DNA of 64,000 bases, from contig NW_026944387.1 of assembly GCF_033439725.1 (NCBI RefSeq), positions 124,001 through 188,000 of the forward strand, in the 5' to 3' direction. Made by a program: the position numbers and the translations under genes. Positions 31,601 to 45,561 of this stretch are shown here, piece after piece (within the stretch, counting starts at the first letter, position 1; each line of letters begins with the position of its first letter). The notes under the pieces were generated by a model. It had not been told where the DNA came from, did not search any database, and saw only the letters and a program-made list of their open reading frames with translations. The stretch is from Neurospora tetraspora. Taxonomy: Eukaryota > Ascomycota > Sordariomycetes > Sordariales > Sordariaceae.

Positions 31601-31740
31601 ATAAAAGGTTGCTTGCGTAGTGCTATTAGGATATCTTAGGTTGTCGAGAATGGAAGTTTGGCAAATAAAGGAGAGAAGGAAGGGTGAGATGGGAGCTGGG
31701 AGCAGAAATCTGACGAGATATATGGTCAGTGGAAGGGCAT

Positions 31741-32304
31741 TCACTTGTCGACCTGCCAGTGAAGGGGCAGCCGGGCAGGAGGGTCAAGATCGGATGGAAT
31801 GGCACGCATGAATGGAGTCCTATAGGGATCAGTCTGGTGGATCCAGACTTTATACCAATCATACAATGTAGTACTGAACTCTCCCTTGAGGACTTCCCTG
31901 GCTGCCTTCGCAATCCGCTGGCCACTTCCAACCTCCGGTTGAACGCTGCCCTCAACTTCGTGTGCGTCAGTTTGGGTAGAAACACCAGGTAGGAAATGCT
32001 GGTATAGGGCGGTGATCATATCCTCCTGCTTCTTGTTCGCTGTCTTCAACTCTTTGACCTCTTTTTGTAGCGAGGCAATTTGGGCCGCATGAACGGCCAT
32101 CTCCCGGCAAGAACGAATATAATTCTCATGACACTCGGTCAGGAGCTGTGTATCGACGAGCGCCTGCTCATCTAGCGGGGCATGGCAACCTTCGTCGGCC
32201 TGCTCTTCTCCCTTTGTCATGAGGTCTGGGCCGTCGGGCACCGGAGAGGGGTCGCGGGGCTCAGAATGATCTGGGTGAGGCGGAGGCAGCATAGTAAAGC
32301 TCAC
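31741..32304 (-). CDS. Hypothetical coiled-coil protein
   Basis: 187 residues beginning MSFTMLPPPHPDHSEPRDPS. A central helix-forming stretch (HAAQIASLQKEVKELKTANK, then KQEDMITALYQHFL) has heptad spacing and is a probable coiled coil. The C-terminal part is rich in aromatic residues (LYDWYKVWIHQTDPYRTPFM). The frame may continue into a short intron and the next open stretch at its 3' side. There is no recognised domain. Confidence 0.4.
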   Translation of the reverse strand: MSFTMLPPPHPDHSEPRDPSPVPDGPDLMTKGEEQADEGCHAPLDEQALVDTQLLTECHENYIRSCREMAVHAAQIASLQKEVKELKTANKKQEDMITALYQHFLPGVSTQTDAHEVEGSVQPEVGSGQRIAKAAREVLKGEFSTTLYDWYKVWIHQTDPYRTPFMRAIPSDLDPPARLPLHWQVDK

Positions 32305-32422
32305 ACACTTCCAGCTCTCTTTGTAGGTGATGGGTTGATATCCCCGCTGGGCGCAGCTCTCTTGCTACTGCCTCTCGTCTCCCTAGGTTCCCAAGTGGTG
32401 GGGACCTAGATACCATCAGCAT

Positions 32423-33179
32423 ATGTTCTCCACGTTGTTTTTAACGGTAAACAAGAACTTACCTCATGTCTCTTGTTCCTCGGAGTGCGACTACACTGTC
32501 ACCGAGGAGGAGCTGAAGAAGTTTGGTCGACTGGATCGCATGGCGGCCAGAATGTATGTCCGGACTGCTTTCGTCGTCTCACAAACGGTGTATCACAAGA
32601 TCGCTTCGGGTGTTAAGATGGATCGCAAGGCACGAAAGGACATCGCTAAGAACGCCGCCAAGTTCAGTATGGATCTGGCCCCACGCTTGGATATGCGCAC
32701 GCTCAATATATACCTCGACGACTTGGATAAGCAGTAGTAGCCGGCAGTAATGACAATGCCGTTCACTGATACCAAACGCTTCCCGCTTTTCTACCGGCCT
32801 AGACGCACTTCTAATTTTATCAACGCAGCAGGGGAAATAGTCGATCGCATTACCAAACACACTCAGGCACCTAGTGAATCATAGGAGATTACTAGGGCTA
32901 GAGTGAAAGAGGACATTGCGGCTGGTATGGCCATCAAGGGTTTGGTAGAGCGGAAGCACCCGCTCCAAAAACTCTTTAGTGATTCTGAACTCATCATCAG
33001 GGATGTTCGGGCCTTGGGGCGCAGTGTTAGTGAGCCCGTCGCGGTGGAGAATCCCGCCCCCCCCCTTCGACTACAACGTGTTCAAGGACAAATACGATTG
33101 GGCGGACTGGAAGATCAACGGCTTCAACCTTCGCCATTTACTCCCTCACCAGGTTGCCTTGTTCCTCGGAGTGCGCTGA
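32423..33179 (+). pseudogene. Decayed gene next to the transposon block
   Basis: One reading frame encodes protein-like sequence throughout (EEELKKFGRLDRMAARMYVR, then FTDTKRFPLFYRPRR, then GLVERKHPLQKLFSDSELII). It is broken by two adjacent TAGs at 32738-32743, directly after a CAG, and another TAG at 32882-32884. Each could come from CAG by one C-to-T change. A frame change in a C homopolymer (about 33057-33066) then leads to FDYNVFKDKYDWADWKINGF and the final stop. It starts about 2.1 kb outside the left LTR. The CAG-to-TAG pattern matches the CpA target of RIP, so RIP spreading from the repeat is a natural cause. The family is not recognised. An 18-bp direct repeat spans the segment. Confidence 0.55.
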
Positions 33180-34505
33180 GTAGCGCCTTGGGCCTTTTGA
33201 GGCGTTTGCTGGGGAGGGGGGGGGAGGAATGACCGAAATCGCACTATGGTGCGACGGATCTTACTGCCAGGAGAGTAGGAGAGTGGGGAGGGAGGTTATG
33301 CGGTTAACTATAACCGCATAGACCCAACCGACTCTTATAAGTCGATACAAATCAGAAAAGGATGGCCTTACCGGAATCCCATCGCAGCGAGATACGCCGC
33401 CAAACATCAAACCTTCCACTGGAAAAGGTCCAGTCGGACCCATGCAAAATGCATTTGGAGTCACCGATGACCGGCATCCTCCACGAATTGGCCCTCAGGG
33501 TCTCGGTAATTGCAGCCATCGACACTAACACAACGCCGCTAACATCTGGCTCAGTTACGACATCTCAACCTCACTCCATCCACAGCCCATATGAGCTAAC
33601 CAAAGAATTAGTCGATCACCTAGAGAAATCCGGGCAGAGCTCGAGCGCCTAGGAGAGAATCCTGGGCCTGAGGAGCCGCTGCCTCCCGCGTAGGTGGTGG
33701 CAGTGGATCCGAGGTATGCCGTTCTGAGAGGTACTGAAGCTACCCAACGATCCGGAAGCTTCCAGTTGTTGAAACGCTCCTGGCCTTGTTGGCGGTAGTT
33801 GTGAGATAAAACGGCTGCTCTAGCCTCTGCCGCCGCCATGGTGATACTGTGACGGGGCTTTACTCCTGCGGTGGTCATCGAAATCCGCCGACAGCATCCG
33901 CTGGGCTAGAAAACCGCGGAGAGTGTCATAATGGCCGCCAGTTCGACCGATTGGGGCGGGGAGGAGGACGTGGGCTTTCGCCGGCCGCGAAGCTGTCATC
34001 CGTGGGAGAGTCCGGCACGACAAAGGCAGTTTGTGGTGTGGCTCCTGGAGGAGGCCTGCGACTGGCAGTAGTACCTGCTGGGCCAGTGGAAAAGACGTCG
34101 TCGATGTTGATAATATTGTATGGCCGAGAGCACCAGGGCGGGTATCGGGAGGAGGGATTGGAGAGGTCGCTAGTATAGCTTTGTGTGTGATAGTATACCC
34201 AGTGAACCTTGGGTGACGACCGCTACGGAGGTGGTGAAGAGGCGCAAGATGGTCTGAAGATTTTGGTCTGCCGATTCGTGATTATGCTGCAACTGAAAAC
34301 AGAACTTGATGCGAACGGTGAAAGTGATAGCCCTGGATGGCCGGGTGAGCTTTGCCTTTCGCGTTCTTGAAACAGATGAGTTGACGCGAGGAGAGCATGT
34401 TTTTTGGATGGAAGAAGGTGGTGGGGAAGATCCGAGGTTGACGGAAGTGGTTGGGGGGCAGATTGCTTTTGTACTGGAAAATCAGCTGTGGGTGTGAGAA
34501 CATGA
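33180..34505. other. Region between decayed gene and transposon block
   Basis: Short frames on both strands (for example 33362-33652 plus, 33555-33878 minus) have partly protein-like composition, but none has a domain or clear boundaries. They may be remnants of genes. Base composition is normal right up to the target duplication at 34506. Confidence 0.35.
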
Positions 34506-34510
34506 TAGTA

Positions 34511-34691
34511 TGTTGGAGGTGTCCCGTGTCACGTGCGGCCAGCCATGGCTCCCTTCACCAGGCCATGGCCCCACCGCACAGGGCTCCCTCTCACTCATTT
34601 CTAGACTTCCAAACTTCTCGAGTCTTCCCCTCTACAACTTAATATATTACTATTATTATTAATTCCTTTCGTTAAGTTCAGCCTATTTATA
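34511..34691 (+). repeat. Left LTR of the copia-type element
   Basis: 181 bp beginning TGTTGGAGGTGTCCC, matching 47899-48079 over its full length. The outer ~130 bases have kept near-normal base composition, while the inner end grades into the AT-rich interior. A possible primer-binding site follows directly at 34692. Confidence 0.9.
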
Positions 34692-37600
34692 GGTTATAAG
34701 CCCTTTCGACGTAACTGTTATTTAATAACTATTGTATAAGCAATACCTTAATTTCTTCGATGTTGCGTACGACCAATAAGAAACCCCCCTATTAACCTTC
34801 GTTTTCGATGTCGAATTGACCGATAAAGTACCCTAATTAATTAATTTCGACGTTGTATTGCGACCGATAGGTTATCACCCCCCATCCCTCCCCCCCCAAA
34901 TTAAGCGACGTTAATTATAACTAACCTTAAAGGAAGTAATTTAACGAAAGTAAATTAATTAATTATCGATAATATTAGTAACCTCGCTATACGATTACGA
35001 TCGACCTTTCCCCTCCTACGTTACCATCGTTATTTATTCGTCACCGATTTTATAAAAATTATTTAAAGCTTATTAAATATACTAATTATTCCTCCTTAGA
35101 TTATTTTACTTTTCGTTTTATTAATTTTAATAGCTAATGATTATACGATAGGTGAAATTTCTTCCCTCATCGTCCTTAAAAGCGAATTTAACGTTAATAA
35201 TTAGAACTGTACTTTATAATATAAATTTAATTGCGCTAATATCTTCGAATATATTATTACCGATATTCCTAAGCCTACTAAAGTTATTAAACTTAATAAA
35301 TATAAAGTTTAGCGTATTAATAGAATTAAAGCTATAAAAATTATATAAACTACCTTTAAGGATAATAAAGTTATTACTATTTTCAATATTAACGGCTAGG
35401 ATTAGGATAGTACTAACCCTAAATATTTCTATAATTTTATTTGTAAAATTGTTAGTAAAATTATTAATGAAGTTCGTGTAGATATTTTGGAGGAGTATAT
35501 TAATTTCCGTCGCGGTAATTTCAGTTCTATATCCTCTTTCCTCATCCGTTATAACTTCTTACGTAAGCGCGTCGTTGAATATAGCTTTAAGATTGACGAA
35601 AAGGTTAAAGTTTTTAATTTTTATAATATAATTAAACGTTAGTATAGTATTAACGTTAAATTATAGGCTATAGAGATAGCTAAAGATAAGCTTACTACCT
35701 TCTAGCTTTTTACTTATTTATTTACTTTCGGTAATATTAAGGCTCGTATAATTAACTTAATTCTTTAAATTTAGAAGTCTAATACTATTTTATCGGTTAT
35801 CAAGATTAATAATAAGAAGGATTCTAATAATAAAAATTCTTCATTTACTAATAATAAGGTCTATAAGGATTTTAAGTATACTACTTATACCGATTGTGGT
35901 TAAATTATATATAAGAGTTTTAAAATATTTCCTATATAATTATTATTATAACCTTCGTATAACTAATTGCTAGTAGTACGACCCTAATTAGGCTCCTGCT
36001 AATTAGTTTAAAAAGAAGGAAGCTATTAAGAAGAAGGCTACTAATATTAGTACTACCGCCGTAATTAGAATTATTAATATAATTCTAACTACCTTTAGTA
36101 TTATTAGATTTATTTTACTCTTTAGTAATTTTAGTTATAAAAGTTATATTAATACTTATATTAAATAGAATTTTTATTAGAATTTATAGCGAGATTAAAG
36201 TATATTAATTCTACTTTATATTAGATGTAATATTTATTGTATAATATTGTTGAAATTTAATAAGCTTTTAAGGCAATATTAAACTTTATAAAAGATTTCG
36301 TGGTCTATAATTTAGGCTATAGATTTAATATTTTTAATCATATTAAATAGTTTATAGATTTTTGACCTTTATTAGAATTAATTAAATATATTATTAGCGA
36401 TAGTATAGTTACCCTATTTTACTATATTAGTATAATCGAATTAATAATACTAATAACGATAAATATTCATATTGGAATCCTAATTAAAAATATTATTTAT
36501 TCCCTTTTAATACTAGCTAATTTATTATTAATTAGGGTTCTTTTAAAAGGCGGCTTAATCTAGGATATGAAAAGTAACTAAATTAATTTATAGAATTAGA
36601 AGTAACTATTTAGTATAATTACGTTAATGAATTAGTAGTCCTTCTGATTATATAACTTTATAATTTCACTTAGTCCAAAATCGAAACTAAGAACGTTATA
36701 TTAGCTTTTATTAATTATTTAATAATATATAAAAGGATAATGTACGCTAGAAACGAATAAATTATAAAAACTTATTAGGAAGTAGGTATTATATTTAATA
36801 ATATATGAAATTATATTTATTATAGTTGTATAAAAGTAAAGGCTATTAATATTATGCCTAAATACGCTTATGTAATCACTACTATTCTAATTTAATTTAT
36901 TCGAGCCGATATTATTTAGTATAATCATTTAAACTATTTAGCATAGCGCTATTACGTCTATTTTGTATATAAAAATTCTAGCTATTATTAGGTAGATTTT
37001 TATAAGATTAAGGGAGAGGCCTTTATTAAATTGAAATAGTTTAAGAAATGGATTGAGCTCTAGATAGGTTTTAAGGTTAAGATTATTAGCTTTAACGGTA
37101 GCCTAGAATAGGGTTTACTAATTAAAGAATTCTAGAATAGTTAATTATATCGGTAGATTAGAGAAGAAGTTATTCAAATTTATAAAACTACAATATATAC
37201 CCTATAGATGAACGGAAAGTTTGAAAGAGCGGGTGTAATTATTATAGAGTGTACTAGAGCCCTAATAATCGATTTTAAAATACTTCCCTATCTTTAATCC
37301 TTTATAGCGTAAAATGTAATTATAATTATAAATCTAATATTTTAAAGGTTAACCTAGAAAATAAAAGACCTTATAAACTTTTTACTAGAATTATACCTGG
37401 TTACCTCAAAGATGAAATCAAGCTATAAATTAAGTACTTGCGTAGTTATTTCTATACTATATACTATTATATTAAACCTTAAAAACGTATTAAAGGAGAT
37501 AAATTCGAGGAACATAATCGACCAAGCTGCTTAATCGGTTATAATGACGCCTATAGTTGTATTTATTGGATTTAGAACCCCGAAATTGGTTAAATTATAT

Positions 37601-37951
37601 GCGCTAGTGCGGTTAAATTTATTAAAATAGATTAATCCGAATCTCTAGAGGAGGGGGCTATTTAATACGCTATTATCTTTAGCGATTAAATTATTTAGGA
37701 GACTAAAGATATTACCAAAAATAATATTTAATATTGGATTAACATTATTAATATTAGCGTACCAGTAGACTCCCCAACCCTATTTTAATAGATTACTAAT
37801 AAGTTTAATCTTATAGAGAAGAAAGACGTAGTTTTCGAATTCCTTCCAATTTACTACCTTATTCCAAAAGCTACAAGGTTTTTAGAATTAGTACCGGAAT
37901 TATCGTTTCTAGCGCCCGAACTGTCGTCTCAAAAACTCTAACCGATATCCC

Positions 37952-38199
37952 TATCACAAGATTACCTATAACTGCCTTGCACATGCACGGCTCCTACCAT
38001 AGGCAATCGAACCTCGTACCGTACTATTACTACTATTAGCCAATAGTATATTACTTATATATATACGTATAAGTTTGGTTCTAAATATAGCTTAGCCCTA
38101 CCCTATATCGCCAGACCTCTATACACTTCTCCCTCTTCCTCTCTTCGTATAACTATATATATCCAACCTACCCCTTAACCGTCGCCTTACCCTTTAATA
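37952..38199 (+). repeat. Left LTR of the gypsy-type element
   Basis: 248 bp, same length as 45314-45561, and alignable from end to end with mostly transition differences. It contains ACTATTACTACTATTAGCCA and a pyrimidine-rich segment near its 3' end, both shared with the right LTR. Confidence 0.92.
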
Positions 38200-41100
38200 A
38201 TTAATTATACTTACTATTACATTACGAGCGTACAATTTTATTCAATTCTATCGCCGCCGTCGTAAGATTTTCTGATGTACTTGCAATCCCTTATTGTATT
38301 ATAATAGAGCTTTATCGTACTGCGATAATATAAATACTAAAATTATACTGCAATCCCCCTAAGAAGCGCCTATAAAGTAATATACTTCCTATTTCCTAAA
38401 TTATAAGGTAATATTTTATTCTATTTAAATTAATTAAATTAAATAATATTGTCGATTACTAATACTAATATTGCAATTTCTACTATTAATTTAATTATCG
38501 ACCCCGCTTACAAATAACTATTTAATAATATTACTAAGGCCCTTAATAATCATCCGAACCCGGGCAACTTAATTAAATAATCCGTTTTCGACTTCGCTTT
38601 ATAATTTATTAATTATACTGCCTTCCTTTATATAATTATCGTGCTTATTCAATTTATTTACGAAAACGTAATTAAAATTAACACTTTCGCCGCCACTATA
38701 GAAGACGCCCTTATTAATAAAAATACTACAATTAATAATCTTACTAATAAAATTACTTATTTCGATAAGTAATTTATAATTACTTAAAATAATTTCATTA
38801 ATATTAATACTTCCTTTAATAAAGCTAACGACGTATATAATAAAGTAAAAAAAAAACGCTACTTCTAAAATTAAAGAAAAGAACAATATTATTAAAGATT
38901 TAAAAAAAATTATCTACTTAAAAATTATCCCCTCCCAATTTATCCCCCTACTAAATAATAACGATAATATTACTATATTTACTATTATTACCCGTAAATC
39001 GAAGATTAATAAGGACCCTAAGGCCTTTACTAATAAAGGTAGTATTATAATTAAACATACCGAATTTTACGATACCTAGCGGGCTAAGATCGAATTCTTT
39101 TAGTTCTAAAATTCGTAATATTTTAATTCTAATAAGCGCTTTAAATTTACCTAAATTATATAATACTTTAGTAGCGCCACTTTATATACTTTATCCCCCT
39201 ATACTATATTACTATTAAATGAGGCCGACGTAAATAAAAGGAAGTAGAAGATTAGCGAGAATCTCTTTACTTATTTAAATATTAAAAATAACCGTATAAA
39301 TCTAACTTTAGAATTATATTGTAAATTCGAAAATTTAAAAATACGTAAAGGAAAAAAGTAATTTATTTTCAAAAATAAATTCATTACTCTGATCGACCGA
39401 TATAATTTAAATAATATTATAAAGACTTATTACTTTAAAATAAAAATTACCGACGATATCTATAATGCGATCGTATATTAATAAGACCTTCCTATATTTG
39501 ACGCCTACGAAAAGTAGTTTATCTTCTATTATAAATTTAGAACCAACTTTAAAGATTATGATTAGTGTAATTAAAACGCCGTTCCTTTTTATAAAAAATA
39601 ATTCTAAGAATAAAAAAAGTTTTAATAATACTATAAATATTAATGCTATATTCGCTCTTAATATTTTGTTAGTTAAAACAATCGATAAAGTTATGTTCGA
39701 TTATTATTTTTAAAATAACCTATATAAGCGCTATAGTAAAGAAGGTAATGAGGCTATTAATTACTATAATAGTATTAATATTACTATTCTTTGCATTAAG
39801 AGGAATAGGAATTGTTGTAATAATTGTAACTATAACGGTAATAATAGCGGCGCTAGTACCGCTAAACCCGCTATAAAATAGGCTAACTATAGTAACGCTA
39901 CCTATATTAACGCTATAGGTATTAGAAAGGCTACTCCTACTGCTCTAACTGCCATAACTACTCTAACCCCAATCCCCGCTATTAAATATAGTATAGGAAA
40001 TATAATACCTCCTTGCTAAATTGCGCGGAGAAGCTGTCGTCTTTACTTATTATAATAGAAGAGGAGGATAGAAATTGAGTAAATTTAAAAATAATTTAAT
40101 TAAAAAATTTAATTTTACATAACTATAATAATAAATATAATTTTTTTCCCTTATATTATTTATAAATTATATAATATTAGAAATAAATATACTACCTTGA
40201 TTAATAACGGATATTTTACATTTGTTTTTATTAATTATTAATTCGCTACTTACTTTATATTATTACTATGGAAATTCGCTAGACCGAAAGCCTTATATTT
40301 AATTAACGGAGTATTAAAGGATATTATTACCAATTATTATTAAATTTAATTATAAATATGATATTATACCGAAATAATTATTATATTAATTTATAATTTT
40401 ATAACTAATTATTCTATTATTTTAAATATACCGTAATTAAAATACTATAACTCTATAATATTATAATTAAACGGTTCAGTCACTTTTATAAGCGAATATA
40501 TCAGCTGCCGCTATTTATTAATAGACCTCCTAAAAATTCTATTCCGGGTACCCAAAGCGTAGGACTACAAAAAACGCTATTAGGAGGCTATTAACTACGC
40601 AATAACCCCTATACTAACTATAAAAATAAAAGAATTCAAACCTATTATTATCGAAAACTTTAATCCGATAATTATTAGCTACTTAATACCCGTATAACGG
40701 GTAAAATACGCTATAAAATAATAATTCGCAAAGTTAGAGGCGCGGCGGACCTATATAATATTAAAACCTTCAATTATTTTAAAAACCCCTATTACCCTAG
40801 AATCTACCCAAACGGTCATTAAGCCTGCAATCTACCGCCTAATTATTAGAATTCGGAAACTTAACGTAAATTATCGCACCCTAATTTACTAAACCTATTA
40901 TTTAAATAACCCCGTCAACCCGAATAATACTAAAGACTTTAACGTAGCGAATTTTAATTAGTTCTACAAAATATATAAATTAAGGGCTTTCCAGACTTCG
41001 TATACAGAAATTAAGGAAATTATTAAGGAAGCTAGAGCGGAGGAAGAAACCCCAGCTAAAAAGGGAGAAGGAAGTATCCCGGACCTTAAAAAGTAAAAAA

Positions 41101-42598
41101 ATAATAAAAGCATTATTAATAGAAGGGTGGGGATAGGACGTGAAGAAACGAAATTAGGATCGTTAATAAATTTAATAATAGAAAAAATAGTAAAGGAAAT
41201 TATAATAAAAGAAAACGCTAAATATAAAAAGTTTTTAAATAAATACTTTTATATTTAAATTGACGTTTACATAAATAGAAATTCTAAAGTCCCTATTCGG
41301 GCTACTAAATTAATTAATGAAATTTATTTGAATAGTAAGGAGGATAGAAATCTCGAACGTTATAAAAAAATTATTAAAATCGTTAAAACTATAAAAGAAA
41401 ACGTTATTAAACTCTATAAAAAAAGTTTATAAACCCCCTAAAACCAATAATTAAATAAAGGAAAAGTTCTCTAACTAATATTAGAAGTATATTAATGTTT
41501 TTAAATCAAAGAAAATTATAATTATACCCCCGTACTACGCTTATAATTTAAAGATCGAATTTAAATTAAAAGAATAGCTGCCGTATTTTCAATCCTACCT
41601 ATTTAACCCCAACGAATTAAATGTTATTAAAAAGTAGATTAACAATAACTTTAAAAGTAATTTCATCTAATTATCCGAATTAAAGGCCGCTTCCTCTATC
41701 CTTTTAATAAAGAAACCGGGCGGAAGAATATATATTTACGTCGATTATTAGGTGATTAATAATACAACTTTTAAAAGTAAATACCCCCTCCTATTAATTA
41801 AAGAAATTCTAAACGTTATTTATAAAATGAAAATCTTTATTAAATTTAATATTATTACTACTTTTAACTATATCTATATTGTAAAAGGATACGAATAGTT
41901 AATAGTATTTATAATACGTTTTAAACTCTTTAAATCCCTAGTATATCCTTTTAAACTCTAAAGCGCTCCCGGCGCTTTTCAAAACTATATAAATAATATT
42001 CTATACAATATTTTTAACGTATACGCGACAAAATATTTAAATAATATTTTAATCTTTTTTAATAACGAAATAAAATATAAAAAGTATATTAACGACGTTT
42101 TGAAACCGTTAATTAAAATTAATTTATAAGTAGATATCAATAAATGCGAATTCTATATTAAGAAGACTAAATACTTTAAATCAAGTATTATACTAAGAAA
42201 TATCGAAATAAATTTAAAGAAAATTAAAATTATTACGGATTAATAACCCCCTACTTCTAAAGAATTCTTATAAAACTTTCTAAGTTTTATTAACTTCTAT
42301 TATCGTTTTATTAAAGGATTTTCGTTAATAGCGGTACTATTTTACGACTTTATAAAGAGGGATATAAAATTGGATTAGACTTCAATTTAATAAATTACTT
42401 TCGAAATTTTGAAAGTAGCTTTTAATAGTAGACCTACTTTGTATATATATGATTAGGCAAAGAAAATAATCGTTAAAACCGACGCTTCCAACTAGGCTTC
42501 TAGCAGTACCCTATTATAATACGGCGACGATAGAATCTTAGACCCGGTAATTTACTTCTCGTTATAATATGTTACCTAAGAATATAATCATAATATTT

Positions 42599-42730
42599 GT
42601 CACGGTAGTGGCAGACTACTACACTAACCAGCCCGTGTCCCCGCAAAAGGGTACAAGTAACCGAAGCTGGCAATTCGGTCGCTCAAGTGGTCTTATATAG
42701 TTGTAATGACAGATGCATCTCACAAATGCC
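42599..42730. mobile_element. 132-bp unmutated insert inside the gypsy fossil
   Basis: A block of normal GC content (begins GTCACGGTAGTGGCAGAC, ends CACAAATGCC) lies in surroundings of extreme AT content. It is flanked by a 12-bp direct repeat, ATCAYAATATTT (42587-42598 and 42731-42742), differing at one position, which looks like a target duplication. It interrupts the RNase H region. No coding capacity and no strong inverted ends are seen. It is either a short non-autonomous transposon that arrived after RIP, or one too short to be recognised by RIP. Confidence 0.65.
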
Positions 42731-45313
42731 ATCACAATATTTATAATAAAGAATTATTAACTATTATTAAAACGTTAGAAGAGTAGAAATTAGAATTCGA
42801 GAGCATATAATAATTGTTTAATATTTTAATAGACTATAAAAATTTAAAGATTTTCACTAGAAATAAGTAATTAACCCCGCATTATATATAATAATTATAA
42901 TTCTTAACCCATTTCGATTGTCTAATCTACTATATCCCCAAAGAATTTACGTCCTAACACTTTAAATAGGAAACCCGAAGACATTCCCCTAAATATAGAG
43001 GACTACCGTTTGAAGGTACGTAACCGTAATTTAATCGACTTAATTAAACTCGAAGACAAGTATTTAGAATTAAAGCCTAATATAGAATTAGAGCCCGGTA
43101 TAGAATTAGAAACCGTATCTAATATGTCCGTTGAGACTCTAGATTTTGAGGAAGAAATTTTCTTTTTTGCCCTTAACGTTTTAAAAGAATTAGAAAAATT
43201 AAATCATAAAATTATTAATAATAATTATACGAAACTAGTATTAATATAGGAAGCTACAACTTACCTATAGGACTGCAACCGGTGGGAATAGCGCCTATAT
43301 ATTAAAAAGAAATTAAAGTTAATTTTTTTAAAATATTCTATAATAGGAGGCAAGACTTACTATAGGGGGAAAGTATTTATCGACCCGAATAATACTGTTA
43401 CCTATTTATAATTAATTTACTGCGCTTACTTATTATTAATAGCGGGATACCCGGATACAAATAAAACTTAAATATAGATAAACAAATACTAATATTATTT
43501 AAATATAGCGGAAGCCGTTAAAACCTATTATAAGGGATATTTTATTTACTTTAAAATAAAAGTATTATAATAGGTTAAGATTGATTATTTAAAGCCGATG
43601 CCGGCCGCTTTCGTATTATAGAACGATATTTCTATCAATTATATATTACCCTTCCTAGAAAGCCTTTATTTAAGTTAAAAGTTCAAATATATTACTATTA
43701 TAGTAGACCGCCATATTGAAATATAATATTATATTACTACCGAAATTATAAAAATAGAAGAATTCGCTGACTATTTTATTAAATGGGTATATATCCTATA
43801 TAACCTCTTTAATATTATAATATTAAATAGAGGCCCCTAATTGGTATTAATATTTTAGGCTATAATTTATAAAAGATTAACTATTAAAAGATTATTAAAT
43901 TCCATTTTCCACCTTTAAATAAGTATTGAAATAGAATATATTAATATAGAACTATAATAATATTTACGGATATTCGTAAATTGGGTATAGACGGACTAGG
44001 TTCGTTAATTCCCCTTAATAGAGCTCGCGGGTAATAATATAGTATTAGAAACTATAGGAGTAACCCTGTTCTTTATTAATTACGGCTTCTACCTACGAAT
44101 AAATATTGAACTATCTTTAGTTACCTCGTTATAAATTTCTTTAATATAGTAAAAAGAATATTTAAATGCGAACGAATTATTAGCCTACTTCGAGACTATT
44201 TAGAATTATGTTTAGACTTTAATGAAGAAGGTATAGGATTGTTACGAGTTAATACTAATAAAGAATAATTAAATATACTTAAATACTGGGTTAGGGATTT
44301 AATTATATTAAATACGATTAACTTCGTTAACGGCCGCCCTTATAATAAATTATACTTTTAATAGGAAAGCCCATTTAAAATAGGTTAAATAAAATTATAC
44401 GATGTAAAATTAATATTGTTTATTAATATAAAATATTTGCCAATTCTCTATATATTGATAGTTAAGCCCTTTAAAGGGGGACTACCCAGTTAAACCGCTA
44501 TTTAGAAGGACGTAAGAATAAACGAAGGTAAAGTAATAATATAGATCGATAATTACGAAGAAGTCGCGGAATAGGAATTAAATGAACTACTATCCTATAA
44601 ATAAAAGGGAAATAGTTACTATTAATTTTATATAATCGTATAAATTTATTATAACTCAACCGAAAAACTGCTAATTAATGTAATTAATACGAGGGAGGCT
44701 ATTAAAACCTTTTATAATAATTACCCCGATGTACCAATCCCGCTCGAAATTAAGTAATAGCTAAAAATTAAAACTATATTATAAGAGAAAGCGCTACCCG
44801 CTTTAGTACCCCGCTTATTAACGACGATTATATTGCCTATTCTAACGCCCCGCTTACCAAAGATTATAATATTGAAGCGTTCTAAATGTATTATAGATTT
44901 AAAGGAATAAATTAATTCGCTAATAAAGAATATTATAATTAAACTAGTTAACCCGCTAATAAAGAAAAACCCTAATTAATTTATAGAAAAATTGTTAATA
45001 GAGAATTTAATAAAGATAAATGAAATTTTTAAATATATTTTTAATAAACTATCGGAGATATATTAAGGGAAGAGGTTCCCTACGAGGAACGTAGTGGAAA
45101 TGCTAGAAGTAAAGATATATTGGTAGGGAGATAACGATTAGAAACCGGGCGAAATTAGGGATATAAGGAGGATTTCGGAATTACGAACGGAAGAGTTCGA
45201 ATAAACGTTTCGATTACGGATAGAAGAGTTTAAAGACGGGGATTAAAGAATAATTTATTATTTCGTATATATATAGATTTTGAAGCTTTAGAGTTTCTTT
45301 TATAGGGAGGTAG

Positions 45314-45561
45314 TATTATAGGATTACTTATAACTGCTTTACATATATATAGCTCCTGCTATAGGTAGTCGAGCCTCGTACTATACTATTACTACTATTA
45401 GCCAATAGCATATTACGTATATATGTACGTATAAGTCTAGCTCTAAGCATAGCTTAGCCCTACCCTATATTGTTAAACCTCTATATACTTCTTCCTCTTC
45501 CTCTCCTCATACAACTACGTATATCCAACCTACTCTCTAACCGTCGCCTTGCCCCGTGATA
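45314..45561 (+). repeat. Right LTR of the gypsy-type element
   Basis: 248 bp matching the left LTR at 37952-38199, followed at once by the target duplication ATCCC. The last ~20 bases retain normal composition. Confidence 0.92.

Larger units (their letters stand above)
37952..45561 (+). mobile_element. Ty3/gypsy-type LTR retrotransposon, fossil, nested
   Basis: It is bounded by 248-bp LTRs with short inverted ends (TATCAC...GTGATA) and flanked by a 5-bp target duplication ATCCC (37947-37951 and 45562-45566). Length is 7,610 bp. Remnants of reverse transcriptase (about 41.6-42.1 kb), RNase H (about 42.4-42.9 kb) and integrase (about 43.5-44.4 kb) occur in the gypsy order RT-RH-INT. A gag-like part would lie at about 38.5-40 kb. 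It is inserted between the integrase and RT regions of the copia element. It is heavily RIP-degraded with very many breaks. An additional 132-bp foreign piece sits in the RNase H part. Confidence 0.9.
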
